Source: Cryptomeria japonica (Eukaryota > Streptophyta > Pinopsida > Cupressales > Cupressaceae). Taken from it: DNA of 64,000 nucleotides. The DNA lies in contig NC_081405.1 of NCBI RefSeq assembly GCF_030272615.1, forward strand, positions 313,361,235 through 313,425,234. The letters run 5' to 3'. Under the pieces are notes generated by a model. That model was not told the origin of the DNA, did no database searches, and saw only the letters and a list, made by a program, of their open reading frames with translations. Made by a program: the position numbers and the translations under genes. Below are positions 33,657 to 46,600 of this stretch, one piece after another (position 1 is the stretch's first letter; each line of letters begins with the position of its first letter).

Positions 33657-35157
33657 TGATAACTCAATGATGAATTGATGGTACTAACTCGATACTGAGA
33701 TGGGGGGGTGAATCAGTACAGACAAAAATACAGTCCTAAACTGGTCTGACAACAGACACTTCAACTGACTGGCAAACAGTGACACCGGTTTGAAACAGAG
33801 TGCAACCGGTAAAGCTAAGACTGACTGAGACAAGCATTAACCAGTTACTCACTTAGCTTTTCACTCAACTCAAGACTACCCTACCATTTCTCCCTTATGC
33901 ATAAATAGATAATCTATCATCAGATCATAATAACAGCTAGTTCAACATGTTTTATTGATAGGCATAAAACACAGAACCATCATATGCTTGATAGAAAATA
34001 GCAAAGCATCACAAGATAAAAGCATCACACATGACACACATATTTTTCACATGGAAACCCAATTGGGAAAAACCATGGTGGGGATGAATACCCACAAGCT
34101 ATTTTTGAACTCTTTAGAAGTCTGCTTTATTAGGAGCCTTGTCCGGTTAGAGACATTACAATAGGTTCTGCTAGGAACCGATCCTATTAGAGATCACCTG
34201 GTTAACGGATGGCTACAATACCCAGTTAAGGGTTAAACCCTGTTAAAGGTTACCTTGTTAGAGGATTTCAAGAACTCAATAGCTAAAGGATTTCGAACTC
34301 AATAGATTTGAATTACCCTGTTGAAGGATTTACAGCAAGCCGGTTAAGGCTACCCTGTTAAGGAATTTTCCAACTGTTGAGGTGGTTAGAGATCAACAGG
34401 TATTACAATGATCTGGTAATAGCACTCAATGCCAATGCAGATCTGCTTAAGCTCCTCTTCACCTTCTGCACTTACACTCTATAGGTATCACTCCTCTCTT
34501 TTTGGTCTGGCAAGAATCACGTATCCCTTCTCTTGGATACACACACACAACTTTTGCCAACAACCCTAGAAAGAGTCACAACATCGACCTTATAGGAAAA
34601 TAGTTAGGTCAGTAGCATAAACCCTAAACCCTAAACCTATTAGGTTAAGGAATTCAAATGGTTCAATCCTGACCATTGAGCACACTACATTAATCTCCAT
34701 TGTTTGTTTTCCATCGATTTCATGGTGGTTGATAACCCATCACACGTTATCACTGTTTATAGACTTCGCACATTCCTGAGGTAGATAGGAACAATCTTCT
34801 TCATGCAAGATCCTTCATGCACACAAGGCTTACATGGCAACACGATCTGGTCTTTGTTATCATGCTAACTCATCACACAAAGTCACCAGTTGAGCCACAC
34901 AGGCTTGAAGCACTTCAACCAGAAAGCCTAAAGTTGAGACTACCAACCGGTAGTCATACAACGCTTCCATGTGTTGTTTCCCATAACCATATGTTGGTTC
35001 ACTTTGAACAAGCACACTGCTTCACTTTGGCACAAATGTCGGTTCACAGTGTTATACCGGTTCTCTCATATGTTGGTTCTCACCTCTTCAGCATATTGAC
35101 ATCAATGACAACATACAATTTCATTATGTCCTCATACCGGTTCACATAATGCCAACA
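33657..35157 (-). repeat. C1 5' LTR (right, 1,501 bp)
   Basis: Begins TGTTGGCATTATGTGAACC on the minus strand at 35157. It contains three telomere-like CCCTAAA units around 34618-34638 and the same TTAAGG-rich block as its partner. Confidence 0.9.
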
Positions 35158-35162
35158 TATAC

Positions 35163-36199
35163 CCTTAGAGAGGGGATCTCAATCTCAAGGGGGAGGATAG
35201 CTTCAAAGCCAAAGACAAGGGAATAAGGGGTTGCACCTGTGGGTGTGCAGATGGAGGTGCGGTAGGCCGACAAAGTGGAGTTGGAGGTGCCAATCACGAC
35301 CAACTTCATTGACTGACTTTTTGAGGATTTTGATTAGGGTTTTGTTAGAAGCCTTAGCTTTACCATTACCTTGGGGGTAATATGGGGTGGAGAAGCAATG
35401 TTGGATGTCAAATTTCTGACAGAGTTCTTTGACATCCTAGTTTTCAAATTGTCTGCCATTATCTGTAATGATAACTTTTGGAATGCCATATCGACAGATC
35501 AAGTAGTTCAAGATAAATTTGGATATCTGCTTACCAGTGGTAAAAGTAAGAGTGATAGCCTCTACCCACTTGGTGAAATACTTGGTGGTAGTGATAATGA
35601 ATTTATGTCCATTGGAGGATGAAGGGTGGATTTTCCCAATGAGATTGAGCCCCCACTGTGAGAAGGGACAGGGTGTAATGAATGACTGCAATTGTTGTGA
35701 TGGCGTATGAATCTTGTCGCCATGTTGCTGGCAAGGGATGCATTTCTTCACATAGTTATATGCATCTACTTCCATTTTAGGCCAATAATATGATGTTCTT
35801 AAAATATTTTTAGCCAAGGTGAGCCCACTCGAGTGTGCCCCACAGATGCCCTTGTGTACTTCACGTAATGCCCATTCTGCCTCTTGTTTATCTAAACACC
35901 TTAGGAGGGAACCATCAAAATGCCTTCTAAATAGGGTGTCTCCAAGGATGGTGTAATGAGCACATCGGGGAATGAAGGTTTGTTGTTGGGTTTTGGTAAG
36001 GTGTGGGGGAATGGCATTGTCTTTTAGGAAAGCGAAGGTTTCTTGGTACCAGGGGGACTCGGGACCAACAAGTACACACACCATTTCAAACTTTGGTAGA
36101 TCGTATGCCAGTATAAATAGTTGCTCGACCAAGAACTCACACTTTTGACTATGTGCTGGTATCTGAATGAGGAAGCCAATGGTGTCCATTGCATCTGCA
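35163..36199 (-). pseudogene. G1 integrase N-terminal and core part (right of C1)
   Basis: The frame shows the HHCC zinc module (EVHKGICGAHSSGLTLAKNI, YYWPKMEVDAYNYVKKC, CQQHGD) and the core: QWGLNLIGKIHPSS, KYFTKWVEA, ITDNGRQFEN. It then continues to GATPYSLVFGFEAILPLEIE at ~35170-35230, where C1 interrupts. The first catalytic aspartate of the usual WG(I/L)D motif is Asn here (GLN), so this copy would be inactive even without the insertion. The aspartate in TDNG is kept. Confidence 0.8.
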
Positions 36200-36545
36200 G
36201 CCCTACTATTTGTTCACGGGACTTGATCTAACTTGATTGTTGTGAAGTGTTGCTTAAGATCTTCAACCATGCTATGATAGGGGAGGATTTTGTAATCTTT
36301 TGTTTGGTATTCGTCATTGACTTGTTTTATGACAAGTTGGGAATCACCATAGACTTGTAATTCCCTTATCTTCCACTGGATAGCCAAGCATAATCCTGTA
36401 ATGAGTGCCTCATATTTTGTGATGTTGTTGGTACATGCAAAAGCTATCCTGTAGGACTTTGGGATGCAATCTCCTTGAGGTGTGATCAGTAGTATTCCTT
36501 CCTCCGATCCATTTTGTGTGCAAGAGCCATCGAAGTATAACTATC
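36200..36545 (-). pseudogene. G1 second (archaic-type) RNase H domain
   Basis: Reads LYFDGSCTQNGSEEGILLIT, then NNITKYEALITGLCLAI, then ELQVYGDSQLVIKQVNDEYQ and NSRAADAMDTI. FDGS, KYEAL, YGDSQLV and the final Ala-Asp carry the four acidic catalytic positions of a plant/archaeal-type RNase H. Its position between the standard gypsy RNase H and integrase is the hallmark of Tat/Ogre-lineage Ty3/gypsy elements. One TGA occurs before NSRAADA. Confidence 0.78.
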
Positions 36546-36699
36546 ATGTGGAGGATGTGGTGACAGTCATAATGAATTCATCCAGTAGTTCTGTGAGAAT
36601 AGGATGGTCACCTGGCAATGGAGCATCAACGAGCTGATCTGCGATGACTTCTCCTTTGATTGCTTTTTTGTCTACATACTCAATGTCAAAAATCTGCTT

Positions 36700-37900
36700 A
36701 ACAACATGACCCATTTAGCGGTTCTGTTAGTGAGGGCAGCTTTTGAGAAGAGATATTTAAGCTAGTCAATTTTAGCAATCAATTTTGTTTTGTTGTTCAG
36801 CATATAGTGTTGGAGTTTATGTGTACTAAACACCAATGCCAGGCATGCTCTTTCAATTGGGGTATAATTGAGTTCATACCTAACTAGTGTCCAACTAATG
36901 TAGTATATGACATGTTCCTTCCCTTGATCATCTGTTTGTGCCAATAATGCCCCCAATGCCACTGTGGTAGCACATATGTACAAAATAAGAGGTTTTTTAG
37001 GAGTAGGAGGCATAAGAACTGGAGGTGACACCAGATATTCTTATAGTTTTTCAAAGGCCTTTTGACACAAGCAGTCCCATTTGAATTTTATGTCTTTGCA
37101 CAATAGGTGCACAAATGGATGGCACTTATCTGCCAGTTGTGAAATAAAACGTCTAACAGATTGGAGTTTCCCCTGGAGGCTGCATAGCTATCTGAGAGTT
37201 TTCAGTGGAGGCATTTCCATGATGGCTTTTACCTTTGCAGGATCGACCTTGATGCCTCTGTGAGAAATAATGAAACTTAGTAGTTTTCCCAATGTCACAC
37301 CAAAAAAACACTTCTTAGGATTCAGGTGCAATTTGTATTTTTCCAATCTTTCAAAGATCTGCTTTAAGATATGGATGTGTTCCTATCTTGTCTTTGATTT
37401 TCCTAGCAGATCGTCCACATAGTCCTCCATTACTTTATGCAAGAGGTCATAAAAAATTGTTGTCATGGCACGCTAATATGTGGCTCTAGCATTTTTGAGG
37501 CCAAAAGGCATGACCCGGTAACAAAAAGTCCCCCATGGTGTTGTGAACATAGCTTTATGTTGATCTTCATCTGCAATCCTGATTTGATAATATCTAGAAA
37601 ATCCATCCATAAGTGATAGCATCTCATGTCCTGTTATAAGGTCCACAATCATATCTATGTTGGGGAGCGGGAAATCATCTTTAGGACAAGCCTTGTTTAG
37701 ATCTCAGAAATCAGTGCAGATGTGGATGCCCCCAGCAGGTTTGCCAACAGGTACAATGTTTGATACCCATTCAGTGTAGTCTATTGGTTTGATGAATTTT
37801 GCGTCTAACATTTTTTGAAGTTCTGCCTTGACCAGGAGTGCAATATGAGGATGCATTTTGTGCAACTTCTATTTTATAGGTTTTTCCTCTAGGCAGACAA
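36700..37900 (-). pseudogene. G1 reverse transcriptase and first RNase H
   Basis: RT motifs in order are MHPHIALLVKAELQKML, IKPIDYTEWVSNIVPVGKP, GGIHICTDF, LNKACPKDDFPLPNID, LMDGFSRYYQIRIA, FCYRVMPFGLKNARATY and the catalytic DYVDDLLGKS at ~37425-37400. Next come the connection (LHLNPKKCFFGV) and the gypsy RNase H (KPLILYICATTVALGALLAQ, YELNYTPIERACLALVF, KLQHYML). Stops are scattered, for example after CTDF and ARATY. Catalytic YVDD is intact. Confidence 0.85.
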
Positions 37901-39770
37901 CGAGATTATGAAGCACCAAGTCAAGATCTAAACCTGGCATATCGGCATAGGACCATGCAAAATTGATTTTTACCTCTGTAAGGAGATTGATGAAGTCTTG
38001 TTTCTCTTGTTCTGAGAGGGACTTGGTAATGAGCACATTTTTTGAAATGTCTTCGGTGCCCATGTTGATACTGTCTATTTCTTCTATTAGCAAATTTGAC
38101 CTATCTTGTGGAAGATAACCAATGGTAGGGAGGTCAATTCCCTCATCGTCAAGTGCCTTTTCCAAGTTTTCACTTTCGGATACACCCTTTGTTTTTTCTT
38201 TTTGCTCATCCAAAGGTGCCTTGGAGAGGTTTTCACCTAGGGAATCATGTTTTTTCCTTTGATTATCTTTTTTGTGGCTAAGGGCATTGACCTTACTACC
38301 AAAGTATCCCTTTTGATGTAGTTTAATATCGTGTACTCTGTTGCAATCTTCTAAATTTTGCATAGTCAGGAGAGTAATGAGAGCATTATCATCGGTGAAG
38401 ATATCTAAAGTGGGTTCTTCTCATTGGCCTTAGTCTATGAGTTCAGGATGGACAAGATGTAGGTCGTGTGAAGTGGGAGAGGTTATAGGGGTGATGGCAT
38501 TGATGTGAGTGTCAAAGAAGATATCGTGTTTTCGTATTCATAAGACATTTCATGGAACTCCTCTTCATCAGAGCTTTCGATATCCAAGGAAGGACTTGAA
38601 GGGGCACCAATGATAGTAATATTAGGCACCGAGGTGTACCCCAAGCCTCTGTTGTACTTGTAGGAGATAGGATTTATGGGTGCTTTTCTTCCCTTCTCCT
38701 CTGGTCCCAAGTCGTGTCCTTTGTAACCCATTTTTTTCAATTATAGCTGATGCTTTTGGATACATTTTTTTTAGATATTTTTGTTGGGTCTTCATCTTCT
38801 TCTCAGTACAACCATGAAGAGACATTTGTGTTGAGGTTGTCCTCATGAAGTGGGTCCCATTGCTAGAAGGTGGTATCTTTGCATTGTATGACTGATTTCT
38901 GATCTTTTTTTATCTCTTTTGGTTTGCCAAATGACTTAGGAGATAGGGGGAGGTTGCCTATTAATAAGACATCCTCCAATTTGTATTCTCCACAACCTTT
39001 ATCTAAGATCTTGATTTGTGTGTCTGGTTGGAATGAGGTGGAGGCAACATTTGATGTGTCTGATGGAGGAGTTGGCGATGGTCTATTTAGTGGGCAATGA
39101 TATGGATGTTTCCCCTCTAAGAGTTTGCAATATTGGAAAGGTTGTGGATCACCTTTGATAGTGATCTCTCTTTCATTAAAGGGGAATTTGATGCTTTGGT
39201 GATAAGTGGAGGGTATGGCTTGTAGGGAGTGGATCCATGGTCGACCAAGAAGGATGTTGTAGGGGAGATCAAGATCTAGTACTTGGCAAGGGGTTTCAAT
39301 TGTGATAGGGCCCACTTGAAGAGGTAAGGTGATCATGCCCTTTGAAACTCTTTCCGCATCATCATATGCTTTTATTGTGATCCATCCTGATGTGTCTACC
39401 AGGTCCTCAGAAAGTCCCAATAGTTTTATTAACTTGTATGTACATAGATTGAGTCTAGATCCACCATCTATCAGGATACGTTTGACCTTGTGCTTCTAGA
39501 TAAGGGCTTCGATTTGCAAAGGTTTATTATGGTCTTCATCTATAGGAGCATCATTGGAAGTGAACACAAAGTGTTGCTGGGCAGCAAGGTTTCCAATGCG
39601 AGCTTGGAATTGGGTAGCATTGATATTATTGGGAACACGAGACTTAAGGAGGGCTTGCTCCAAAATTTCTTTATGGACAGGGGAAGTCTTGAGAAGTTCT
39701 AGAATGGAGATCTGTGCAGGGATCTTCCCAAGTTGGTCAAGAGGGTCATATCGATGGGTGGAAGACATGG
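37869..39770 (-). pseudogene. G1 protease, G-patch-like segment and linker
   Basis: A retropepsin region lies at 39770-38860: NKPLQIEALI, one TAG, then KRILIDGGSRLNLCTYKLIK with the plant-type Asp-Gly-Gly active site. It is followed by the flap region (ITIKAYDDAERVSKGMI) and LDLDLPYNILLGRPWIHS. At about 38740-38620 comes a G-patch-like stretch (MKKMGYKGHDLGPEEKGRKA and NRGLGYTSV). An acidic linker leads into the RT at 37869. G-patch segments after protease are known from some retroviruses and plant gypsy elements and are thought to bind nucleic acid. Confidence 0.72.
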
Positions 39771-41993
39771 GTGGAGGGTTCGATGGGGAGGAGCTCCTTG
39801 GATGGTGAGTTTACCTCGGCACGTGGTTACATAGAAGTCATTTTGAGAGTAGGGGGTGGAAGGTGTAGCACCTTGAATGACTATCCTAGTAGGATTAGGT
39901 CTTCTTTGGGAAGGGGGAGGATTAACTCCTTGGATAGTTATGACATTAACATGATTGTCTATGAGCTCAATGCGACCTACTAAAGAGTCAAAACTAGTTA
40001 TGTGATTAGTGTAGTCATAGTTCACTGTGTTAGATGATGAGCCTTTTCCCTTATCATGTTTCGGGAAGGGTTCCTGGTACATTTTGAGTTTGTCATTGTT
40101 ATTACCAGGTTTTGCATTTGCTACGTCAATTTCACCCCTATCAATGAGATCTTGTATGTATATTTTAAGCTTCATGCATTTTCATGTATCATGTCCCTTG
40201 ATACGATGATACTCACAATATTCAATCTCATTATACCACCTAGGTTTGGGTTGGTTGGGATCAAACGGGCGAGTGATTGGGACAACCACTATGCCTGCTT
40301 GAACAAGCTTTTGGAACACCACTTCAATAGGATCAACAAGAGGAGTGAAGTCTCTTGGAGTCTTGCTATTGGATCGGGGTGGTCGCCCCTGGATTAAGAC
40401 ATTGTTGTGAGGCTTTTGGGATTGATTTTAATTATTTTGATTGTTGAATTGATGATTTGTGGTGGTGGTTCTTGGAGGAGCAGCCACGATTTGGACTCAT
40501 TTTGCATTAGTTACACCATCATTGACTATGTTCTTGTTCTTGGACCAAAATTTTGGTTTATCATTATGATAAGAGGAAGAATTTTGAGTTGATCTTTGTA
40601 GTGTTTCAAGGTTCCTTCCTCTAACAAGACACATTCGAGGGCTAGGCCCTTATTAGTCAATTTTTGGAAAGATTTAATACATTGAGATGTCAGAGGTCTT
40701 GAAAGTTCGGGCATCGGGTTTTTTTTGAAATAATTCAAGTTGGTGTTGTTCTTGCATGTCCCATTGGAATTTCTTGATGAGGTGTCACCATCTTTGCAAG
40801 AAGTTAGCGAAAGTCTCTCCGGGCCTTTGCTTTGTGTTACATAGGTCCATCATGGAAACATCATTAGCCATGTTGTAGGCATAGTGAGCCACAAACTTCT
40901 CTACCAAGTCTGAGAAGGAGATAATGGAACCTCGTGGTAAGGATGAGAACCATGTGAGGGCATCTCCCATGAGACTCTTAGGGAAGAGTCTTCGAAGGTA
41001 TAGGTCACTATAGGAGACCTCTTGGCATAGGATGTGAAATTCTTGGACATGGTCACGAGGGTCCCCTTTGACCTCATACTTGGTGAATTTAGGGATCTCA
41101 AACCCTGGGGGGTAGGGTACAACTGATATAGACGGGTCATAAGGACAAGGACAAAATTCCTCAAATGAGTAAGGTTTCCTTTTGTTAGTCCCTTCTTTCA
41201 TGTCCTTGATGATGTTTTTCATGTCCTGAATTTCTTTAATGAGGTCTTGTTGTGGATTTTGGAAATGATGGATTGCATTCGCCCCTAGAATCGAATGAGT
41301 CATGGAAGGTGCACCACCACTAATGTGTTGATATGATGAGGAAGCAGGGATGTGAGATGTGATGACTGGTGTCACAAGGACTTGAGTGAGAGTGTGACTT
41401 GCAAACTATTGTGATAGGATTAAGTGCAGCCTGAATGAACCTAGCGACATTGTTGACGGGAATGGAGGTTTGTGGAAAAGAAATATATGGTTGAGTAGAA
41501 GAAGATGGTATAGAGGCATGTTGGAGAATAGATGAGATCGGATTTGATAGTGGTATAGATGGTAAGGAGGAAGAGGGTGGAATGGAGACCACGGGGGGAG
41601 GTGCCATGGGTGTTATTGATTGAGTTTGAATTATTGGCGGGGCCATAATTGATTGAGTTTGAATAACAGGTGTGGCATTTTGCATGGGAGCGAGGTCTCC
41701 TTGTGTTTATTGACCAAGGGTAAATTTGTCAAAATCAGGTGGGAGTTGAGCTCCATGTTCAAGGAGGGTCTTTAGAAGCATGGTAAGATTGTGTTGGATA
41801 AATTTCTCAAGCATCTCTTGATTATCAGAGTCAGTTAGGAAATTTTGCACTTTCGGAGAGAGTTCATCTTGGTCAACCATATTAGGATTTTGCGTTTGAT
41901 TTTGAGTGCTAGGTTGCACACTTTTTTAGGATCTTGTGTAGGATGTTCATATAGGACACTAATGTCCGACATACCATATTTTTGTTCGGCCAT
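39699..41993 (-). pseudogene. G1 gag polyprotein
   Basis: Starts at ATG 41993-41991 (MAEQKYGMSDISVLYEHP), then shifts one frame into QPSTQNQTQNPNMVDQDELS. A Pro/Ser/Ile-rich stretch follows (41700-41320). The conserved retrotransposon gag domain comes next at 41200-40785: GFEIPKFTKYEVKGDPRDHV, RLFPKSLMGDALTWFSSLP, FVAHYAYNMANDVSMMDLCN, TKQRPGETFANFLQRW. The C-terminal part at 40740-39700 is low complexity. No CCHC knuckle is evident. It builds the particle in active relatives; here it is broken by several frameshifts and stops. Confidence 0.8.
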
Positions 41994-41999
41994 CTTTTT

Positions 42000-42548
42000 C
42001 TTTTGAAATCAAGTTGTGACCATACAAGAATAACCTTAGAAAAGATTGGAGGAAATTTTTGATGAGAGGACTTAGCGAGACTTTTGGATTTTTGGATTTT
42101 TTTTTTTAAAAAAAGGATTTTGCTGATTGGTAGGGTCCTTGGATTAGAACCCGGATTTGATTAAGATTGACACCTTTGTCCTTGGATGAGGCTCTTAGGT
42201 TGTAGATGAAACCACAAGCGAGGTAATGACCAAGTTGGGTAGTGTTTAGACCTTGGAATGATGATTAAAAAGCCTTTCTTCCACTAAGGATTGACTAATG
42301 AACCTAAGCAAAGCAAAGACATAAGTTAAGAGTCTTGATTGACTCAAAGGATAAGGAAAAGGTACTTGGAGAGGATTCTTCTTCAAGCACAAAATCCAAG
42401 TGCTTAAGGATGAGGTCTAAATGAAACTTCACAAGGCATGCAACCTTAATGTGAGGTTAAATTGGATTAAAGGATGATTTGATTTAGATTTTAAGAATTG
42501 ATTTGATAATTGAAGGTGATTGCTTTTGTGATTGATTGATGTGCTAAG
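42000..42548 (-). other. G1 leader (left part, before C2)
   Basis: Untranslated-looking sequence upstream of G1 gag, including an A/T homopolymer pair at ~42092-42116. It continues, in terms of the element, at 49183 after removing C2. Confidence 0.5.
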
Positions 42549-43608
42549 TGTTGGTATTTTGGTATGGTTTTTTCATTGATGTCAACACCTACTAACACTT
42601 ATCAACATTGGCACTTTGGAGAATCAGCAACATTCACCGGCAAGAAAATGACTCATGCACAGTCACCGATATCTGGTACACTGGCAGGATATAATGATCA
42701 TCGACACTTGGAATGGCATGGAAAACACTTGGTTATGTCGAAGACATCGTTTGGACACTTTGTCTTGGAGATTTTATTATTGGCATATTTGTATTTGCAT
42801 ATTTGTTGTTACCGGCAAATAGGTCCAAGTTATACACCGACAGGTTTATCTTTTCCAGATCATCATGGCACGCTATGGAGATGATTTATTATTGTTGTAA
42901 ATGCATTAAGCTGACATGTTGAATCTGTTATTGCATAGGGAATTAATTTAATTATAAATTGATTTTATTGTAATATCCTTTAGTGTCGACCTACTAAAAT
43001 TGGTCCTAGGTTATGATATAAATGTAAGATCTTATTTGTAAGATCGGATGTGGAATGCGAAGAAGAATTGTGAGAAGGTATATTCGAGAATAAGCAGATC
43101 TATACGCGCAGACATCATTTGAAGGTGAAGCAAGGTTTTTGTGAAAACATATCAGAACTACACCGGTATTGAATCCAGCATATGAAGATGCTATTTTGAG
43201 CAGTACATTCTTATTGGATTTAACCATCCAATTGTAGTCAGTGTGACTCCTATTTTGTGTTTGAGCAGTGAGCTCTAGGCGCTTGGGCTTTCTGCACGTG
43301 CAGACCCCATTTGTATACACTTACTATCTGCAGTAGTATCATCTGATTGTGGGCAAGGTTTCCCACTATGGTTTTTCCCCTTACAAGGTTTCCACATACA
43401 AATATTGGTGTTAAGTGTTGTGGATGACTTTGTCTTTTTGTTTCATGCATTAATATTTACCGATATTGCAATAAACTGATAAAATTTTCTACCGGTATAA
43501 AAGACTGGTTTACTGGTATTAAGCAATAAGTTGGTTAAGCTATTTTAGTTTGAATTTATTTGACAACTAATTCACCCCCCCCCTCTTAGTTGCCTCTGGG
43601 ACCTAACA
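42549..43608 (+). repeat. C2 5' LTR
   Basis: TGTTGGTATTTTGG ... TCTGGGACCTAACA. Contains CATATGAAGATGCTATTTTG and GAGCAGTGAGCTCTAGGC blocks that also occur, slightly altered, in the E1 LTRs. A C-run lies near its 3' end. Confidence 0.88.
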
Positions 43609-43609
43609 A

Positions 43610-43623
43610 TTGGTATTAGAGCC
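43610..43623 (+). other. C2 primer binding site
   Basis: TTGGTATTAGAGCC, one base after the 5' LTR, resembles the initiator tRNA-Met complement. Confidence 0.72.
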
Positions 43624-43664
43624 TAATCCTCTTTTGCAAAAGTTTAATAGCTTGAGGAGATCCA

Positions 43665-46600
43665 ATGACTACTAACTATTTGAGGAAGGATAGTCCTAAA
43701 CTTGATGGAACCAACTATGGCATATGGAAGATCAAAATGGAGACACATTTAAATTGCATTGGAAAGGACATCTGGAAAGTTACAAAGAATGGCTATACTG
43801 CTCCTACTCTCGATCATCCTAATCCACCTACCTTGGGAAAAGATGAAGAAAATGATTGCAAAGCAAGAGAAGCACTTTTGAGCATATTAACCGATCAACA
43901 AATCATGGGATTATTAGATAGGTCTAGTGCTAAAGCTATTTGGGATTATCTAGAAAGACTGAATGAAGGAGATTCCACAGTCAAAATTGCAAAGCTTGAA
44001 GGCTTCCGAGTCAGGTATGAAAATCTGAAAATGGAAGAAGATGAAAGGATTTCTGCTTTTATGGAAAGAGTTAATGAAATTGTTTTGGGTATTAAATGTT
44101 ATGGAGGAACCTTAAGTGAAGATGAAATTGTTTCAAAAGTTTTAAGAGGATTGCCACCAGCATATAAAATGAAATTCACTACTATAAATGAGTTAAGAAC
44201 AATGCCTAATACATTAGTAACTAGAGATACATTGATTGGAAAACTTTCAACCTTTGAAATTGAGGAATTTGGTCTTGTTGCTACTATAAAGATAGATTTA
44301 GCCTTTAAAGCATCAACATCATCTGCATCATCATTTGACAAATCTGATTGGAAAGCGTTTTATGCAAGAGAACTTGAAGAAAGCAGGAAAGAAAATGAAG
44401 AACTTGAAGAACTTGAAGCACTATTTGCAAGGAAAATGCCTAAAGGTCTAGTTGGAAGTAAGTATGAAGGTAAAGCACCCTTTAAATGTTTTAACTGTAA
44501 TAAGATTGGTCACATAGCTTCAAGATGCCTTGATAGACATGTTAGACTAAGAGAAGAAGCTAGAAGAACATACAAGCCTAACCCTGAATATTAGAGATAC
44601 AGATTTAAGAAGAATAAAGACAAATCTTGTTATCTTCCTGATGTAGGAGTGACTGATGATTTTGATGAGGATCCGACAAAAAATGGATGGGTTTTTGTTG
44701 CTATAACAGAAGACCAACTGACACCTACCATACAACCGGTAGAGTAGGCCTTGGTAGCTAAAGTTGAAGTAAAGGATGAATGGATCATTGATTTGGGATG
44801 TTCACATCATATGATAGGAGATAAAGGTAAATTCTTGAACTTTCAAGAATATAATGGAGGTCTAGTGAGATTTGGAGATGATAAAGCTTGTCTCATCAAA
44901 GGAAAAGGTACAATATCTCTTGATGGAAAGCATAATACTGACAATGTTTACTATGTTGAAGGTTTAAAACATAATATTTTGAGTGTTGGTCAATTAGTTG
45001 AGAAAGGATTTTAGTTACAATTCAAAAATGGAAAATGCAAAATCATGAATAGAACTGATTTAGAAATTGCAACCAGTAATCAAACTAGAGGTAATATCTT
45101 TCATTTGAATAACAGTGAAAAGACATGCTTGATTGCACATATTGATGAAAGTTGGCTATGGCATAAGAGACTTTGTCATGTAAACTTTGATTGCATGGTA
45201 AAAATCAGTACTACTAAGGCAGTTAGAGATTTACCTAAAATTGTCAAACCTCACAATACAATATGTAAGGAATGTCAATTTGGAAAACAAGTTAGAGCCA
45301 CCTTCAAAAGTATTCCAAAAAAATCCAGTAATGCTCTTGACTTAATTCACACTGATTTATGTGTTCTAGCTATAACTAAAAGTTTACAAGGTGATAGATA
45401 TTTCATGCTAATCATTGATGACTATTCTAGAATGTGTTGGGTTACTTTTCTGAGAGAAAAATTAGAAGCACTTGGGAAGTTCAAACTATTCAAAGCAATG
45501 GTAAAAAATGAAACCGGTAAGATAATCAAATGTCTAAGATCAAATCAAGGAGGAGAATTTACATCTAAGGAATTTAATGCAATTGTTGAAGTGAATGGAA
45601 TCAGAAGACAACTATCAGCACCTCAGACACCACATCAAAACGGAGTTGTTGAAAGGAAAAACATAACTATCTTGGATGTTGCAAGAAGTATGTTATCAGA
45701 AGCAAATCTACCACATGTATAATGGAGAGAGGCAGTAAGTACATCGGTCTATACATTCAACAAAGTTCACATCAAAGGTGAAACCAGTAAGACTCCTCAT
45801 GAACTATGGTTTGGTATTACTCCTACTCTTAAATATTTTAGAATATTTGGAAGTAAATGCTATATTAGAAGAGATGAGTATATTGGAAAATTTGATCCTA
45901 GAAGTGATGAAGGAATATTTCTTGGTTATTCATCTAAGATCAAGGCATATAGATGTTATAACAAAAGATTGCAGAAAATTGTTGAGAGTACAAATGTGAA
46001 GATTGATGAACAATTTAGAGGAACTTATAGACTCTAAACCGGAAACAAAAATTCTAACAAATGAACCTACATTTAATCCACTGGTATAGAATGAAGATCC
46101 AACTACACCGGTATCATTTGAAAATTCCACAGTAACTGAGGAACAACAACAAACAAAGACAACCCGGTATGTAAGACTGAATCATTCTGAAGATCAAATA
46201 ATTGGAAATAAGTATAAAGGAGTTATGGCAAGAGGAAGATTGGCAAATGAAGAGGTATGTCTTATTTCTCAAATTGAACCATCATCAGTTAATGAGGCAT
46301 GTGAAGATAAACATTGGACAAAAGCTATGGAAGAAGAATTAGAAAAAATTGAGAAGAATAACACTTAGACATTAGTTCCCCGGCCTAAAGATAAAAATGT
46401 GATTGGAACAAAGTAGGTATTCAGAAACAAACTTAATGATGGTAAGGTTATCATAAATAAAGCAAGACTAGTGTGTAAGGGATATTCTTAGAAAGAAGGA
46501 ATTTATTATAATGAGACCTTTGCACCGGTAGCCAAAATTGAGGCAATCAAATTATTTTTGGCTTTTGCAGCACATAAGAACTACAAAGTATATCAAATGG

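Larger units (their letters stand above)
27742..35157 (-). mobile_element. C1: complete Ty1/copia retrotransposon inserted in G1 integrase
   Basis: Two 1,501-bp LTRs (27742-29242 and 33657-35157) flank one polyprotein region. On the minus strand the right LTR begins TGTTGGCATTATGTG; the left one has mutated to TATTGGCA. The opposite ends read TGATAACTC (33657) and TAATAACTC (27742) on the plus strand. Candidate 5-bp target duplications are GATAC (27737-27741) and TATAC (35158-35162), one mismatch. The flanks read continuously as gypsy integrase, confirming insertion into G1. Confidence 0.9.
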
